DNA of 64,000 bases from Acidobacteriota bacterium (GTDB lineage: Bacteria > Acidobacteriota > Terriglobia > Terriglobales > Acidobacteriaceae): positions 62,001 to 126,000 of the forward strand of contig JABCZL010000006.1 of assembly GCA_013289685.1 (NCBI GenBank), in the 5' to 3' direction. Numbering within the stretch: the stretch's first letter is position 1; the number at the start of each line of letters is the position of its first letter. A model generated the notes under the pieces. It worked only from the letters and a program-made list of their open reading frames with translations, had not been told where the DNA came from and made no database searches. Positions 21,114-29,575 of the stretch are shown here, one piece after another. Both the position numbers and the translations under genes were made by a program.

Positions 21114-22181
21114 CTACTGGTTCGCCGGATTTCCTCCCTCTAACTCCGCTTTGGGCCACCCTTTGACCCAGCCTAGCGTCGAAATCTGCAGGAACGCTTC
21201 GCCTGTCCTGGCATCGTAAGCGTGAAACACAATAATGTCTCCGTCCTTTTGCTGTAGCACCGATTCTCCACCCGGTCCCACCCAGCGACTGTTTCCCAGC
21301 AACAGCGCGGTACCGCCGCCTTCCGGCATCGGCGTTCCCTTGTCGTCCACATACGGCCCGGTCACGCTTCGCGCTCGTCCGACCATGGTCTTGTAGTTGC
21401 TCTTCGTGCCTCGGCAACACAAATCAAAGGAGACGAAAAGATAGAAGTAATCTCCATGGCGCACGAGGAACGGCGCTTCAATCGCCTGCCAATCGCCCGG
21501 CAGGCCCGGCGGATTCGGAGGAGGATTGTCCGGGCGTTTGCGGCTGGCCAGAGAATAAAGTTTCGTGTCCTTCGCGGAGAGCAAACCGGTCTGGGAATCA
21601 ATCTGCCGCATCTTGATTCCATTCCAGAAGCTGCCGAAAGCGAGCCAGGGCTGGCCTTTCTCGTCGATCACCAGATTGGGATCGATCGCGTTGAAATCAT
21701 CATCCACCTGAGATTTCAAAACCAGCCCCTTGTCGACCCAGCGGAAATCAGGACTGCTGGGGTTCAGCGTCTTATTCGTCAGCAGCGCAATCCCTGAAGT
21801 GTTCTTGCCGAAAACCGAAAACGCGTAGTACAAGTGGTACTCGCCGTTGAAGTAGGAAACATCCGGCGCCCACAGCTCTTTTGTCTTTGGACTCTCCTTC
21901 GTGATCCAGTCGGGAATCTTGTCGAAAACGTAGCCGCACAGTTTCCAGTCATGCAGAGTGTGCGAACACCGGATTGGCAACTCACCCTTCCGCACCGGGC
22001 CGTTGGCGGTTGCGAAGAGGTACCAGGTATCGCCGTCTTTGCTGATCGCGGGATCGTGCGTATATTGCACGTCGCCTTCGAGCTTCAAAGCTTCCGCGGA
22101 TTTGTCCGAAACATCGGTCCCTGCCGCAAGAAAAGTTACGGAGAGAAACACGGTCAGAAGAAGAGAGATTTTGGATCGCAT
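21114..22181 (-). CDS. Secreted GH43 arabinan-acting hydrolase
   Basis: A 355-residue GH43 five-bladed propeller with signal peptide (about 1-20). The catalytic triad is visible: base Asp in THDPAISKDG, Asp in FNAIDPNLVID and acid Glu in QAIEAPFLVRHG. WAPDVSYFNGEYHLYYAFS and SFDLCCRGTKSNYK match the arabinanase at 7642 closely. It cleaves alpha-1,5-linked arabinan or arabino-oligosaccharides. The start at 22181 has GGAAGGTG upstream; the reading frame continues to 22265 without a better start. A LacI-type operator lies 67 bases upstream, placing the gene in the arabinan regulon although it runs opposite to the receptor operon. Confidence 0.92.
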   Translation of the reverse strand: MRSKISLLLTVFLSVTFLAAGTDVSDKSAEALKLEGDVQYTHDPAISKDGDTWYLFATANGPVRKGELPIRCSHTLHDWKLCGYVFDKIPDWITKESPKTKELWAPDVSYFNGEYHLYYAFSVFGKNTSGIALLTNKTLNPSSPDFRWVDKGLVLKSQVDDDFNAIDPNLVIDEKGQPWLAFGSFWNGIKMRQIDSQTGLLSAKDTKLYSLASRKRPDNPPPNPPGLPGDWQAIEAPFLVRHGDYFYLFVSFDLCCRGTKSNYKTMVGRARSVTGPYVDDKGTPMPEGGGTALLLGNSRWVGPGGESVLQQKDGDIIVFHAYDARTGEAFLQISTLGWVKGWPKAELEGGNPANQ

Positions 22182-22248
22182 ATTGCACCTTCCCAATGGA
22201 GCGCGAACCCGTAGCGCGGGCGCGGGCGCGCGCTCGTCCCTTGATTGT

Positions 22249-22262
22249 AGCAAACGTTTACT
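22249..22262. promoter_or_regulatory. LacI-family-type operator upstream of GH43 gene
   Basis: AGCAAACGTTTACT, nearly palindromic about CG. On the gene strand the -10-like TACAAT (22249-22244) touches the operator, so binding should block RNA polymerase. It shares the core with sites at 5857 and 13160. Confidence 0.65.
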
Positions 22263-22358
22263 CAAGGGCCCCGAGCGTCGGCCACCCGTTTAGGCGATCG
22301 CTGGGACCTGCATTAGCTGAAACGATTGGTTAGGCGCCTCCCCAACCGAGAGCTGTAA

Positions 22359-24074
22359 TCAGTGCGAGTCGCGTGCCACGCGCGCCCCGCTACTTCCAAC
22401 AAGGAAATCCAGGTCGGCGCCTTTGTCCGCTTGCTGGACATGTTCGACATAAAGCCTCAGCCAGCCACGATCTGGAAGAGATGGAGGTGTCCACTTTGCG
22501 CGTCGGGCAGCGAGGGTGCTGTCGTCGACATCCAACCGAAGCAGACGCTTGGGAACATCGAGTGTCACCATATCACCGGATTGCACGAGTGCGAGCGGTC
22601 CACCCGCGGCGGCTTCCGGACAGGCGTGCAGTACAACTGTCCCATACGCAGTGCCACTCATGCGCGCGTCGGAAATGCGGACCATATCGCTCACACCCTT
22701 GCGGAGAAGCTTCTGGGGCAGCATCATGTTGCCGACCTCCGCCATTCCGGGATACCCTCGCGGGCCACAATTCTTCAAGACCATCACACAGCTTTCATCG
22801 ATGTCCAACGTGTCATCGTTGATCTGAGCGTGACATTCCTCGATGCTTTCGAACACCACGGCCCGCCCGCAGTGCTGCAACAGGTGTGGACTCGCGGCCG
22901 ATGGCTTGATCACTGCCCCATCCGGGGCGAGATTACCTCGTAGGACAGCGATTCCCGCGCGCGTCTTGAAAGGTTCTTGAAAGGGACGAATCACACCGCG
23001 ATTCCAACAGGGGGCATCGGCGACGTTTTTCCAGATCGTCTGTCCGTTCACCGTCAGGGCGTCTCGGTTAAGAACGTCGGCCTCGCCGAGCTCGCGAAGT
23101 ACGACGGGGAGTCCTCCGGCGTAGAAGAAGTCCTCCATCAGATGTTTGCCCGAAGGCTGAATATCGACCAGACATGGCAGAGCTGATCCCAGCCGATCGA
23201 AATCGTCGAGACACAATGGCACGCCGACCCGGCCCGCAATTGCGATCAGATGAATCACTGCGTTCGTGGATCCGCCGATAGCTGCGTTCGCGCAGATCGC
23301 GTTTTCGAATGCTTCGCGCGTCAGTATGCGCGACATGCAGAGATCCTCCCGTACCATTTGGACAATGCGCCGTCCAGTCGTCTGGGCGAGGGTATTACGG
23401 CGCGCATCGACTGCGGGAATAGCCGCGTTGCCGGGCAAGCTCATTCCCAGCGCCTCGACCATGCTCGCCATGGTGGAAGCTGTGCCCATAGTCATGCAAT
23501 GTCCCTTGGAACGGTGCATGCAACTCTCCGCCTGAAAGAACTCTTCCGCCTTCATTTCTCCCGTGCGCACCTGATCGGTCATCTGCCACAGCCCGGTTCC
23601 CGACCCTAAATCGCGGCCCTGGAATTTGCCCGAGAGCATGGGGCCTCCGGAAAGTCCAATCGTGGGCAGATCGCACGAAGCCGCCCCCATCAGCAAAGAG
23701 GGAGTTGTCTTATCACAACCCATCAGCAGGACAACTCCGTCGATAGGATTGCCGCGAATCGACTCTTCTACATCCATGCTGGCCAGGTTGCGAAAGAGCA
23801 TGGCGGTCGGACGCAGTTGCGTTTCACCCAACGACATGACGGGAAACTCCAGAGGGAAGCCGCCCGCTTCCCACACACCACGTTTCACGAACTCGGCAAG
23901 TTCGCGAAAGTGAGCATTGCACGGCGTCAGCTCCGACCAGGTGTTGCAAATCCCGATGACGGGCCGCCCATCGAACAGGTCGTGTGGCCAACCCTGGTTC
24001 TTCATCCAACTGCGGTAAAGAAAACCATCGCGGCCCTCTCGTCCGTACCACGCCTGGCTGCGCAATTTTTTCAT
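22359..24074 (-). CDS. IlvD/Edd-family sugar-acid dehydratase (probable L-arabinonate dehydratase)
   Basis: A 571-residue cytoplasmic Fe-S dehydratase with no signal peptide. The three cluster cysteines of the family are present: Cys52 (SELTPCNAHF), Cys120 (LMGCDKTTPS) and Cys193 (KGHCMTMGTAST). DARRNTLAQTTGRRIV is the conserved Mg/Fe-S region. Pentonate dehydratases (L-arabinonate, D-xylonate) convert the aldonate to 2-keto-3-deoxypentonate, the second step of oxidative pentose catabolism. Placement among arabinan hydrolases favours L-arabinonate; dihydroxy-acid dehydratase IlvD is less likely because no branched-chain genes are nearby. AAGGA precedes the ATG. Tandem operator-like sites lie about 80-110 bases upstream. 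Confidence 0.85.
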   Translation of the reverse strand: MKKLRSQAWYGREGRDGFLYRSWMKNQGWPHDLFDGRPVIGICNTWSELTPCNAHFRELAEFVKRGVWEAGGFPLEFPVMSLGETQLRPTAMLFRNLASMDVEESIRGNPIDGVVLLMGCDKTTPSLLMGAASCDLPTIGLSGGPMLSGKFQGRDLGSGTGLWQMTDQVRTGEMKAEEFFQAESCMHRSKGHCMTMGTASTMASMVEALGMSLPGNAAIPAVDARRNTLAQTTGRRIVQMVREDLCMSRILTREAFENAICANAAIGGSTNAVIHLIAIAGRVGVPLCLDDFDRLGSALPCLVDIQPSGKHLMEDFFYAGGLPVVLRELGEADVLNRDALTVNGQTIWKNVADAPCWNRGVIRPFQEPFKTRAGIAVLRGNLAPDGAVIKPSAASPHLLQHCGRAVVFESIEECHAQINDDTLDIDESCVMVLKNCGPRGYPGMAEVGNMMLPQKLLRKGVSDMVRISDARMSGTAYGTVVLHACPEAAAGGPLALVQSGDMVTLDVPKRLLRLDVDDSTLAARRAKWTPPSLPDRGWLRLYVEHVQQADKGADLDFLVGSSGARVARDSH

Positions 24075-24408
24075 TGTTCAGTCCTTACTATGCGACTGCA
24101 GCTCCGGTCAGCTCTCCGCCGCAGATGCAGCGATGATAGCGCAAACTCATAGGGTAAACGTAATCCCGCGGAAAACGTTTTGCTTGACGAGAAAGAAAGA
24201 GTGGCAGATGATTTCGGTGCTCCGCGTGTCCATCGAGAATTCTGAACATGTCTCGAGTCATGATTCTTAGGATTGCGATCCGGGTATCGATCGCGTCATG
24301 CCTCCCTGGCACCGTAGCTTCATAAGCTAGTTCACTCAGTAGCGCTTTCAGCGAATGCTTCTGGCGGATGACCCGTCAGCCCGATTCACAAGAAGGGCTA
24401 CTGCGGCC
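24075..24408. other. Intergenic region between dehydratase start and discoidin-hydrolase stop
   Basis: 334 bases without a convincing gene. Apart from the operator-like pair, the half nearest 24408 shows no clear promoter, hairpin terminator or repeat that I can support; short frames here lack Shine-Dalgarno motifs and domain features. Confidence 0.5.
24153..24183. promoter_or_regulatory. Tandem LacI-type operator-like sites upstream of the dehydratase
   Basis: GGTAAACGTAATCC (24153-24166) and GGAAAACGTTTTGC (24170-24183) have their CG centres 17 bases apart. The first carries a perfect GTTTAC half-site on the gene strand; the second has the palindromic core AAAACGTTTT. They are weaker than the sites at 5857, 13160 and 22249 but lie in the matching position for this gene. 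Confidence 0.45.
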
Positions 24409-26574
24409 TCAATCATTGAAGCCCGCGACCGTTCCCCGCAAAACAGTGATTGACGCCTTTGGCAGGGTGAACACAGTCTGCGAACCTGCATTCACTACGG
24501 TTGCGACGGGTGGATGATCCGGGTCGGCGTGACTGTTTGGGCCATCGTCAATCCAAACATACTGGTCTGCCCCGAAGGTCACAAGGGTGACGGGTCCGGA
24601 AAACGACGCATTCTGCTTGCTCTTGGAATCCTCAAATCGCACGCGCGCGCTATGCCGGCTGTTCTCGTCGCGGTTGACCAGCATGATCGACCAGTTCCCA
24701 TCCGGACGGTGCACTGCGTACGAAGTAACCAGCACGTTGCCTTCGCCATCCTTGATGTCCGTTGAAGAGGGGAACATCTGATGCACGCCGGACCGGTGCT
24801 GCACCCACTCCTGGTTGATCATGTGAGCCGCGTAATACGGCGACGTGTATCCCTGAATGTTGTAGTCTTCATCCGAAACAAAGTTCGACCACGAGGACCA
24901 TCCCAGACAAGTCCTCTGAATGCCCTGCGGCTGAATCGGCGAATGATAGAAAGCGGCGCCCCCGCCCTCGAAGAAAGAGCCCACATTGTCGGCCAGCCAC
25001 AGGGCCGCGAAGATCGTCGTCATGGGCCCGGTGAGTGCCGCGGCCAGATGGTTCTCGGTCACCATGAGCGGAACTTCTTTGGGGACACCGTCGTCTCTCC
25101 ATACCTGCAGGATGTGCTTCATCAACTGAGGCTCGGTGTACAAAGTCTTCCACGTGATGTCGCAGGGCTCGAACGGATAATGCTCGAAGGACACGAATGC
25201 CAGGTCGGAAATACGGCCATGCGCCTTCAAGTAATCCACGAAACGTACCATCCACGAAATCCGTCCCTGCGCGTCAGGCCAGACTCGAATATCCTCGTTC
25301 ACTCCTTCGAAGACCGGCCCACCCAGCTTGAGTTCCGGATCAACCTTGTGGATGGCCGCGGCCCATTGAATGTACAAGGCGCCGTAGTCTTCCGGCATGG
25401 CGTGCTTGCCATCCGGCTCCTCGCCCAGTTCGACGTATCCGATGCGGTAGCCCCGCTTCTCAATGTAGGCAATCTGGGCGGCAGCATCGTCCGGTGTTCC
25501 GTAAAGCATCGTGACCGGAATCATCGCAGGAAGATTGTTGGTGAGTCCGCTGGTGAAGAACAGATCGAAGCCACTGTGCTGATAGCCGCCAGTGTCGTTG
25601 ACGTCAGTGGCCGAGTGCCAGGGATCAATCGAGGACGAGTTGTAGGTGGTTGGTCTTTCGCTGAAAGTCTTTTGCACCTCGGCCAAGGCGCCATTGGAGT
25701 CGACGCTGCCGACGCGGATTTCCTGAATGGCGTATCCCACGCAATTGCGGACGTCGTCCGCTCCATGCAGATCGCATGTGTTCGACGATTCCGTCATCAA
25801 GATGCGCAGGTACTGAGTGCTCACAGGCGCGTCGGCGAGCTTCAGATAAACCGTTCCTCCTTGAGCGTTTTTCAGTGCGCCCGCGGGAAAAACCTTCCAC
25901 TCGCCCTGAGGCCCCGCATCAAAGTCGAGCGCTCGTTTTCCCACCCAATACTCCACCTGGTAGGTCGTCGCATATGGGCTTGCCCACGCGATGCGGATCG
26001 CGTTCACCGGCTTCTCGGCTTTCAGATCCACGATCACCCATTGCGGGTGCAGTGCGTCGCTTTCTCCGGTGAACTTCCGCGTGAGATACGGATTGCTTTT
26101 CCAATAGGTGAGATTCGGACCCTGCAGCGGGCGGTCTCCGCTGGTCGAGAAGCCGCGATGTGGCAAGGCGTAAGAAAGAATGTACCGCACCGGTTCCTTC
26201 AGATCAGTGCTGCCGGTGAAGTATCCGCTCTTGTGCGCCGGATCGCTCCAGGTTCCATTCTCGGTCCAATGCCAGGCGGCCATGCGGAGCTCGGAGTTGT
26301 TGCGATACGTGATCGGTCCCCAGCCCGCGGAGAGCGATTCTTGAACGATGTGCGGCGTGTAAACCTTGTCAATCCCGTCATGAGACAGAACGTCGATGGA
26401 ACTGCCCAGGGCGCTGTCTGGGTCGAAGGAGTTGATGGCATGCCCACGCGTCACATCGACGTGGACGTTTCCGATCGGCGGTTCCCCACCTGACGTCCTC
26501 GATTGGGCCGTCAAAGTTGCTGCACATGCAACACAAAACAAAAGGATGGCAATCGCCGGATGCTTCCAAGACAT
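24409..26574 (-). CDS. Secreted discoidin-domain protein with a clan GH-A-like hydrolase domain
   Basis: About 721 residues, exported (signal ending TLTAQ). An F5/8-type-C/discoidin-like carbohydrate-binding region covers roughly residues 110-285 (PQWVIVDLKAEKPVNAIRIA, TQYLRILMTESS). A (beta/alpha)8-like domain follows (about 320-610), then a beta-sandwich. YVELGEEPDGKH sits where clan GH-A acid/base motifs (ELGNEPD in GH39/GH79-like enzymes) occur, but the usual Asn before the catalytic Glu is replaced by Glu. LMVTENHLAAAL is the candidate nucleophile strand. I do not recognise a characterised family. Start: ATG 26574 has GGAAAAG upstream; ATG 26589 lacks one. It is likely part of the polysaccharide locus, but no operator is seen. 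Confidence 0.65.
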   Translation of the reverse strand: MSWKHPAIAILLFCVACAATLTAQSRTSGGEPPIGNVHVDVTRGHAINSFDPDSALGSSIDVLSHDGIDKVYTPHIVQESLSAGWGPITYRNNSELRMAAWHWTENGTWSDPAHKSGYFTGSTDLKEPVRYILSYALPHRGFSTSGDRPLQGPNLTYWKSNPYLTRKFTGESDALHPQWVIVDLKAEKPVNAIRIAWASPYATTYQVEYWVGKRALDFDAGPQGEWKVFPAGALKNAQGGTVYLKLADAPVSTQYLRILMTESSNTCDLHGADDVRNCVGYAIQEIRVGSVDSNGALAEVQKTFSERPTTYNSSSIDPWHSATDVNDTGGYQHSGFDLFFTSGLTNNLPAMIPVTMLYGTPDDAAAQIAYIEKRGYRIGYVELGEEPDGKHAMPEDYGALYIQWAAAIHKVDPELKLGGPVFEGVNEDIRVWPDAQGRISWMVRFVDYLKAHGRISDLAFVSFEHYPFEPCDITWKTLYTEPQLMKHILQVWRDDGVPKEVPLMVTENHLAAALTGPMTTIFAALWLADNVGSFFEGGGAAFYHSPIQPQGIQRTCLGWSSWSNFVSDEDYNIQGYTSPYYAAHMINQEWVQHRSGVHQMFPSSTDIKDGEGNVLVTSYAVHRPDGNWSIMLVNRDENSRHSARVRFEDSKSKQNASFSGPVTLVTFGADQYVWIDDGPNSHADPDHPPVATVVNAGSQTVFTLPKASITVLRGTVAGFND

Positions 26575-26677
26575 TGCACACTTTTCCATGTTGCGGATAG
26601 TAACGCAGTGACGCCAAAAACAATAGCTTCATGGAGCATTGGCCGACGGGGTCCGTGAGTGAGATGGGGATTCTTCG

Positions 26678-27232
26678 CTAGTTTGCACGTTCCATGCGGT
26701 GTCCCGAGGTGTGGTACTCCCCCTTCGAGTACTGGAAGTTCACATGATCGACGTATGCACCAGCCTGCGTAACGATAACTAACTGCAAGTCCCGATAGCC
26801 GTTGCTATGCTTCGGCAGGACCGAAAGACCATCTGCTCGCCCCCGAAACACGATCCTGTATCCTGTCGCTGATTTCGCCAACACCCAGAACTGGGCGATG
26901 TGCGCTCCTCCAAGACACTCTTGCTCGCCCCTGACGATCAGATCCGACGAGGATGTCCTGCTCAATCGAATCTCTGACGCGACAAACCATGAGGCTGGAA
27001 TGTCCGCCGTCGCGATTCCTTCCTGCTCCGCGCACCTCTGCAACTCATCGTCACCACTCTTGGACAAACGCAGAGACTGCAGAGCATCGGCGGGAATTGC
27101 GGCGGGCCTGTCGAACTCCCCCTCGGCCTCGAAACCTGTCTGCTCTAGGCTGTGTTCGGTGTGTTGCCCTGACTGCGCATACAACCGAACGCCGCAAACC
27201 ACAAGGAACAGGAGCGGCAATATGCGTTTCAT
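26678..27232 (-). CDS. Secreted protein of unknown function
   Basis: A 184-residue protein with a good signal peptide (MKRILPLLFLVVCGVRLYAQ) and a mature part containing two cysteines (ELQRCAEQEG, RGEQECLGG), possibly a disulfide, and a beta-rich C-terminus (GYRIVFRGRADGLSVLP, LQLVIVTQAGAYVDHVNF). No catalytic motif or named domain recognised. The start at 27232 is set by the signal peptide; its Shine-Dalgarno is poor (AGGA directly before ATG). It is divergent from the small DNA-binding-like gene at 27532. Confidence 0.65.
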   Translation of the reverse strand: MKRILPLLFLVVCGVRLYAQSGQHTEHSLEQTGFEAEGEFDRPAAIPADALQSLRLSKSGDDELQRCAEQEGIATADIPASWFVASEIRLSRTSSSDLIVRGEQECLGGAHIAQFWVLAKSATGYRIVFRGRADGLSVLPKHSNGYRDLQLVIVTQAGAYVDHVNFQYSKGEYHTSGHRMERAN

Positions 27233-27312
27233 TCCTGAATGATAGCTGACGTTGATCGGCCTTAGCACAAGCGAGTGCGAGGGCTGTTTTGATTCCCGGT
27301 CGATGAGTGCTC

Positions 27313-27348
27313 TGGCGATTTTTTCGCCAAACGTGAGGGTCCTCACGT
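27313..27348. repeat. Two adjacent perfect inverted repeats
   Basis: TGGCGA-TTTTT-TCGCCA (27313-27329) and ACGTGAGG-GT-CCTCACGT (27331-27348) lie back to back in the 299-base divergent intergenic region between 27232 and 27532. They could be a terminator-like structure, an operator or the remnant of a structured RNA. Confidence 0.5.
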
Positions 27349-27531
27349 GCGGTGCAGGGCGTCCGGAAGCGAACAGCGATTTACACAAGTGGACAGCCGA
27401 CGGTTTAAGGCCAGAACGATGGGGCGGCTATTTCTATGCTGGGGAACTACTTGAGCGGTTCGTATCACGCTCGACTTTGGCTGGTGGATTGCGTGTTGCT
27501 TAAGCGGAAGATCGTCTCACGGAGGCCTATC

Positions 27532-27966
27532 ATGGCGCATTTTGAGCGGATTCGCGATGTGATTTCCGGGCCATACAGTCCCGAGGTTATCCGGCAGCGC
27601 ACGGCGACGGGATGGCAGATGGTATCGATCGAATGGCGGCGCGAGTTGCCCGAGTCGGAAGCTCCGACGCAAGGAGCATTTAGCGAGGATATCCCCTACG
27701 GACTGCGCATCTCGGACGATTGCCAGCGTTTGGAGATCGATCCGGTCGAGAACAGGACGCTCATGCTGATGATGGAATTGCTGGTCCAGGACTTCCCTTA
27801 TTCAAGCATCGTCAGTGACCTCAATGAAAAGGGCCTTCGGATGCGAGATGGCAGACCCTGGAACCGGGTGGCACTCTTCAATATGACGCCACGCCTCATC
27901 GAAGTGGGGCCGCGCCTCTTCTCCACCGAGGAGTGGCAGAAGGTGCGTCAGAGGTTTTCTAAATAG
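27532..27966 (+). CDS. Small recombinase-domain-like putative DNA-binding protein
   Basis: 144 residues, cytoplasmic. The C-terminal half (DLNEKGLRMRDGRPWN with a following helix, RLIEVG) resembles the recombinase DNA-binding domain of large serine recombinases (pattern: LN..G..TR.G..W....V). The catalytic resolvase domain is absent. The N-terminal half (FERIRDVISGPYSPEVIRQR) is not recognised. Proteins of this sort appear as stand-alone genes, so a DNA-binding or regulatory role is the best guess. GGAGG seven bases before the ATG at 27532 fixes the start; the frame extends to 27436 but without a comparable site. Confidence 0.6.
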   Translation: MAHFERIRDVISGPYSPEVIRQRTATGWQMVSIEWRRELPESEAPTQGAFSEDIPYGLRISDDCQRLEIDPVENRTLMLMMELLVQDFPYSSIVSDLNEKGLRMRDGRPWNRVALFNMTPRLIEVGPRLFSTEEWQKVRQRFSK

Positions 27967-28339
27967 CGCACGGTTTGCTGCTGCACGGCCGGAAATCTAC
28001 GGCGGCTCATCGATCTGCAAGGGGCATCACAGGCGGTACCACTCCGCGAGCGGACACCATCACCCCTAATTGCCACTTCAGGCAGTCACCAAGGCCACTT
28101 TCTGTCAAGTCTCTGAAATGGCACCAGGCAAATGGTCCCAGACGCAAAGTATCGGCGAAACAAAGATGCGACCTGAATGTGATATTGTGCGGCTTGGGAG
28201 AGCCGCGCGTGACCCACGATCGGGAAGCAGATCGCAACATGGACGCCCCATCTGCCAGGCATACCCGTGTCCCATGCCCGAACGTCCCAAGCCCGAACGT
28301 CTCAAGGCCGAAACATGAACCATGGGAGGCTTGGCAGTA
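27967..28339. other. Intergenic region before the GT2 operon
   Basis: About 370 bases without a supported gene. It contains the 15-base repeat at 28276-28320 just before the glycosyltransferase and presumably that operon's promoter, although I cannot place -35 and -10 hexamers with confidence. Confidence 0.5.
28276..28320 (+). repeat. Decaying 15-bp tandem repeat, three units
   Basis: Units GCCCGAACGTCCCAA (28276-28290), GCCCGAACGTCTCAA (28291-28305) and GGCCGAAACATGAAC (28306-28320). The first two differ at one base; the third is degenerate. The array ends 20 bases before the GT2 start, within the leader. Confidence 0.6.
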
Positions 28340-29575
28340 ATGGCCCCCATTCTGCTTTGGCTGATCCTCGTTCTCTGCCTGCTGATCTCCATAGTCAAAT
28401 ATTTGATGGGGATCATTCTGAAGTTCTCCTTCCCCAGCACAAAGGCCCGAAAGGACTACACATATGAGCCAACCGTGAGCGTGCTGATGCCCTGTTACAA
28501 CGAGGGAAAAACGGTTTACGAGACGATTGAGAGCATCAGCAAAAGCAGCTATCCGAACCAAAAATTCGAAGTGATCGCGCAAGACGACTGTTCCGTCGAC
28601 GATAGTTACGAGTGGATGCTCAAGGCCCAACGCGACTTCACCAACATTCGCATAAGAACCGGGCGGAATGAGATCAATAGCGGAAAGGCGCGCTCAGTCT
28701 GCAATGCGCTGCAGCACTCGTCGGCTGAGATCATCATCTCCATCGATTCTGATTGCATCTTCCATCGCGATGCAATTCGGGAACTGACTGCCTGTTTCGC
28801 CGAGCCGCGCATGGGCTCAGTAGGCGGCAGAGTCGGAGTCAGGAACCCCAACGACAGTGTAATTACCGCCATTCAGACCATCGTTTACTACTCGGCGTTC
28901 CAGCTCTACAAAATTCCCGAAAATTGGACGCGCAGTGTCTGCTGCATCAGCGGATGCCTGTTCGCGATCCGGCGTTCGTTGCTGCTTGAGATCGAGCCGG
29001 CGATTCGGTCCCGCCATTGGTTCGGTATTCCGGTGAATCAGGGGGAAGATCGGTTTCTGACCCATCAGACGCTGCTGCGGGGTCACGGAACTTACATCAA
29101 CAATGACGCACTCTGCTGGACTACGGTCCCAAACACACTGTCCGTGCTCTTCAAACAGCAACTCCGCTGGCGGCGCAGCATCGTGCGCGACTTTTTCTTT
29201 ACCCTCAGAACCCTGCCACAGCATGTTTGGAAACTGCATCCCAACACGGTGTTAACGCTCGTCCTGGTTCCACTGGGGGCATTGGTGGGATTCCTGGTCG
29301 TGGTCACGGCACTCACTTCCGATCCATTGGCCTGGGCAGGACCTGTGCCGCTGGTTGCGGCTCTTGGAATTGCAGCCGTTCTTACCTGGGTGATTAAGAA
29401 GTACAGCGCGAAAGAAGCGATTGCCCACCCATTAGCTTTCGCCGCCTATGTAGCCTGGTCGCTGGTCAGCAGCTTGTTTCTCACGCCCCTTGCTCTGTGC
29501 ACGATGGATTCCGCGGACTGGGGGACTCGAACTATAGAACCACAAGAGGTGCCCGTTGGAAACACCCACGCTTAA
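28340..29575 (+). CDS. Processive GT2-family membrane glycosyltransferase (polysaccharide synthase-like)
   Basis: 411 residues, inner membrane: N-terminal transmembrane helices, a cytosolic GT-A domain and C-terminal helices (about 320-395). GT2 motifs are complete: VLMPCYNEGKT, AQDDCSVDDSY, ISIDSDCIF (DxD), NQGEDRFLTHQ and the product-guiding QQLRW of processive synthases (cellulose, hyaluronan, PNAG type). It probably polymerises a beta-linked polysaccharide. Two overlapping downstream genes encode a coiled-coil anchor and a TolC-like protein, suggesting coupled export. ATG 28340 has GGGAGG ten bases upstream; ATG 28322 lacks a suitably placed site. The 3' end overlaps the next gene by 20 bases. 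Confidence 0.88.
   Translation: MAPILLWLILVLCLLISIVKYLMGIILKFSFPSTKARKDYTYEPTVSVLMPCYNEGKTVYETIESISKSSYPNQKFEVIAQDDCSVDDSYEWMLKAQRDFTNIRIRTGRNEINSGKARSVCNALQHSSAEIIISIDSDCIFHRDAIRELTACFAEPRMGSVGGRVGVRNPNDSVITAIQTIVYYSAFQLYKIPENWTRSVCCISGCLFAIRRSLLLEIEPAIRSRHWFGIPVNQGEDRFLTHQTLLRGHGTYINNDALCWTTVPNTLSVLFKQQLRWRRSIVRDFFFTLRTLPQHVWKLHPNTVLTLVLVPLGALVGFLVVVTALTSDPLAWAGPVPLVAALGIAAVLTWVIKKYSAKEAIAHPLAFAAYVAWSLVSSLFLTPLALCTMDSADWGTRTIEPQEVPVGNTHA

Noticed and set aside
24781-26493. 570-codon open frame antisense to the discoidin-hydrolase gene
   Set aside because: No Shine-Dalgarno, no domain pattern, Arg/Val-rich composition of a codon-bias shadow; the opposite strand carries a signal peptide and recognisable domains.
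27313-27348. Group II intron domain V remnant
   Set aside because: The stem and ...CACGTGCGG ending recall intron 3' ends, but there is no AGC triad, no reverse transcriptase or maturase fragment, and no exon boundary.
28276-28320. CRISPR array
   Set aside because: Units are directly adjacent with no spacers, only 15 bases long and degenerate.
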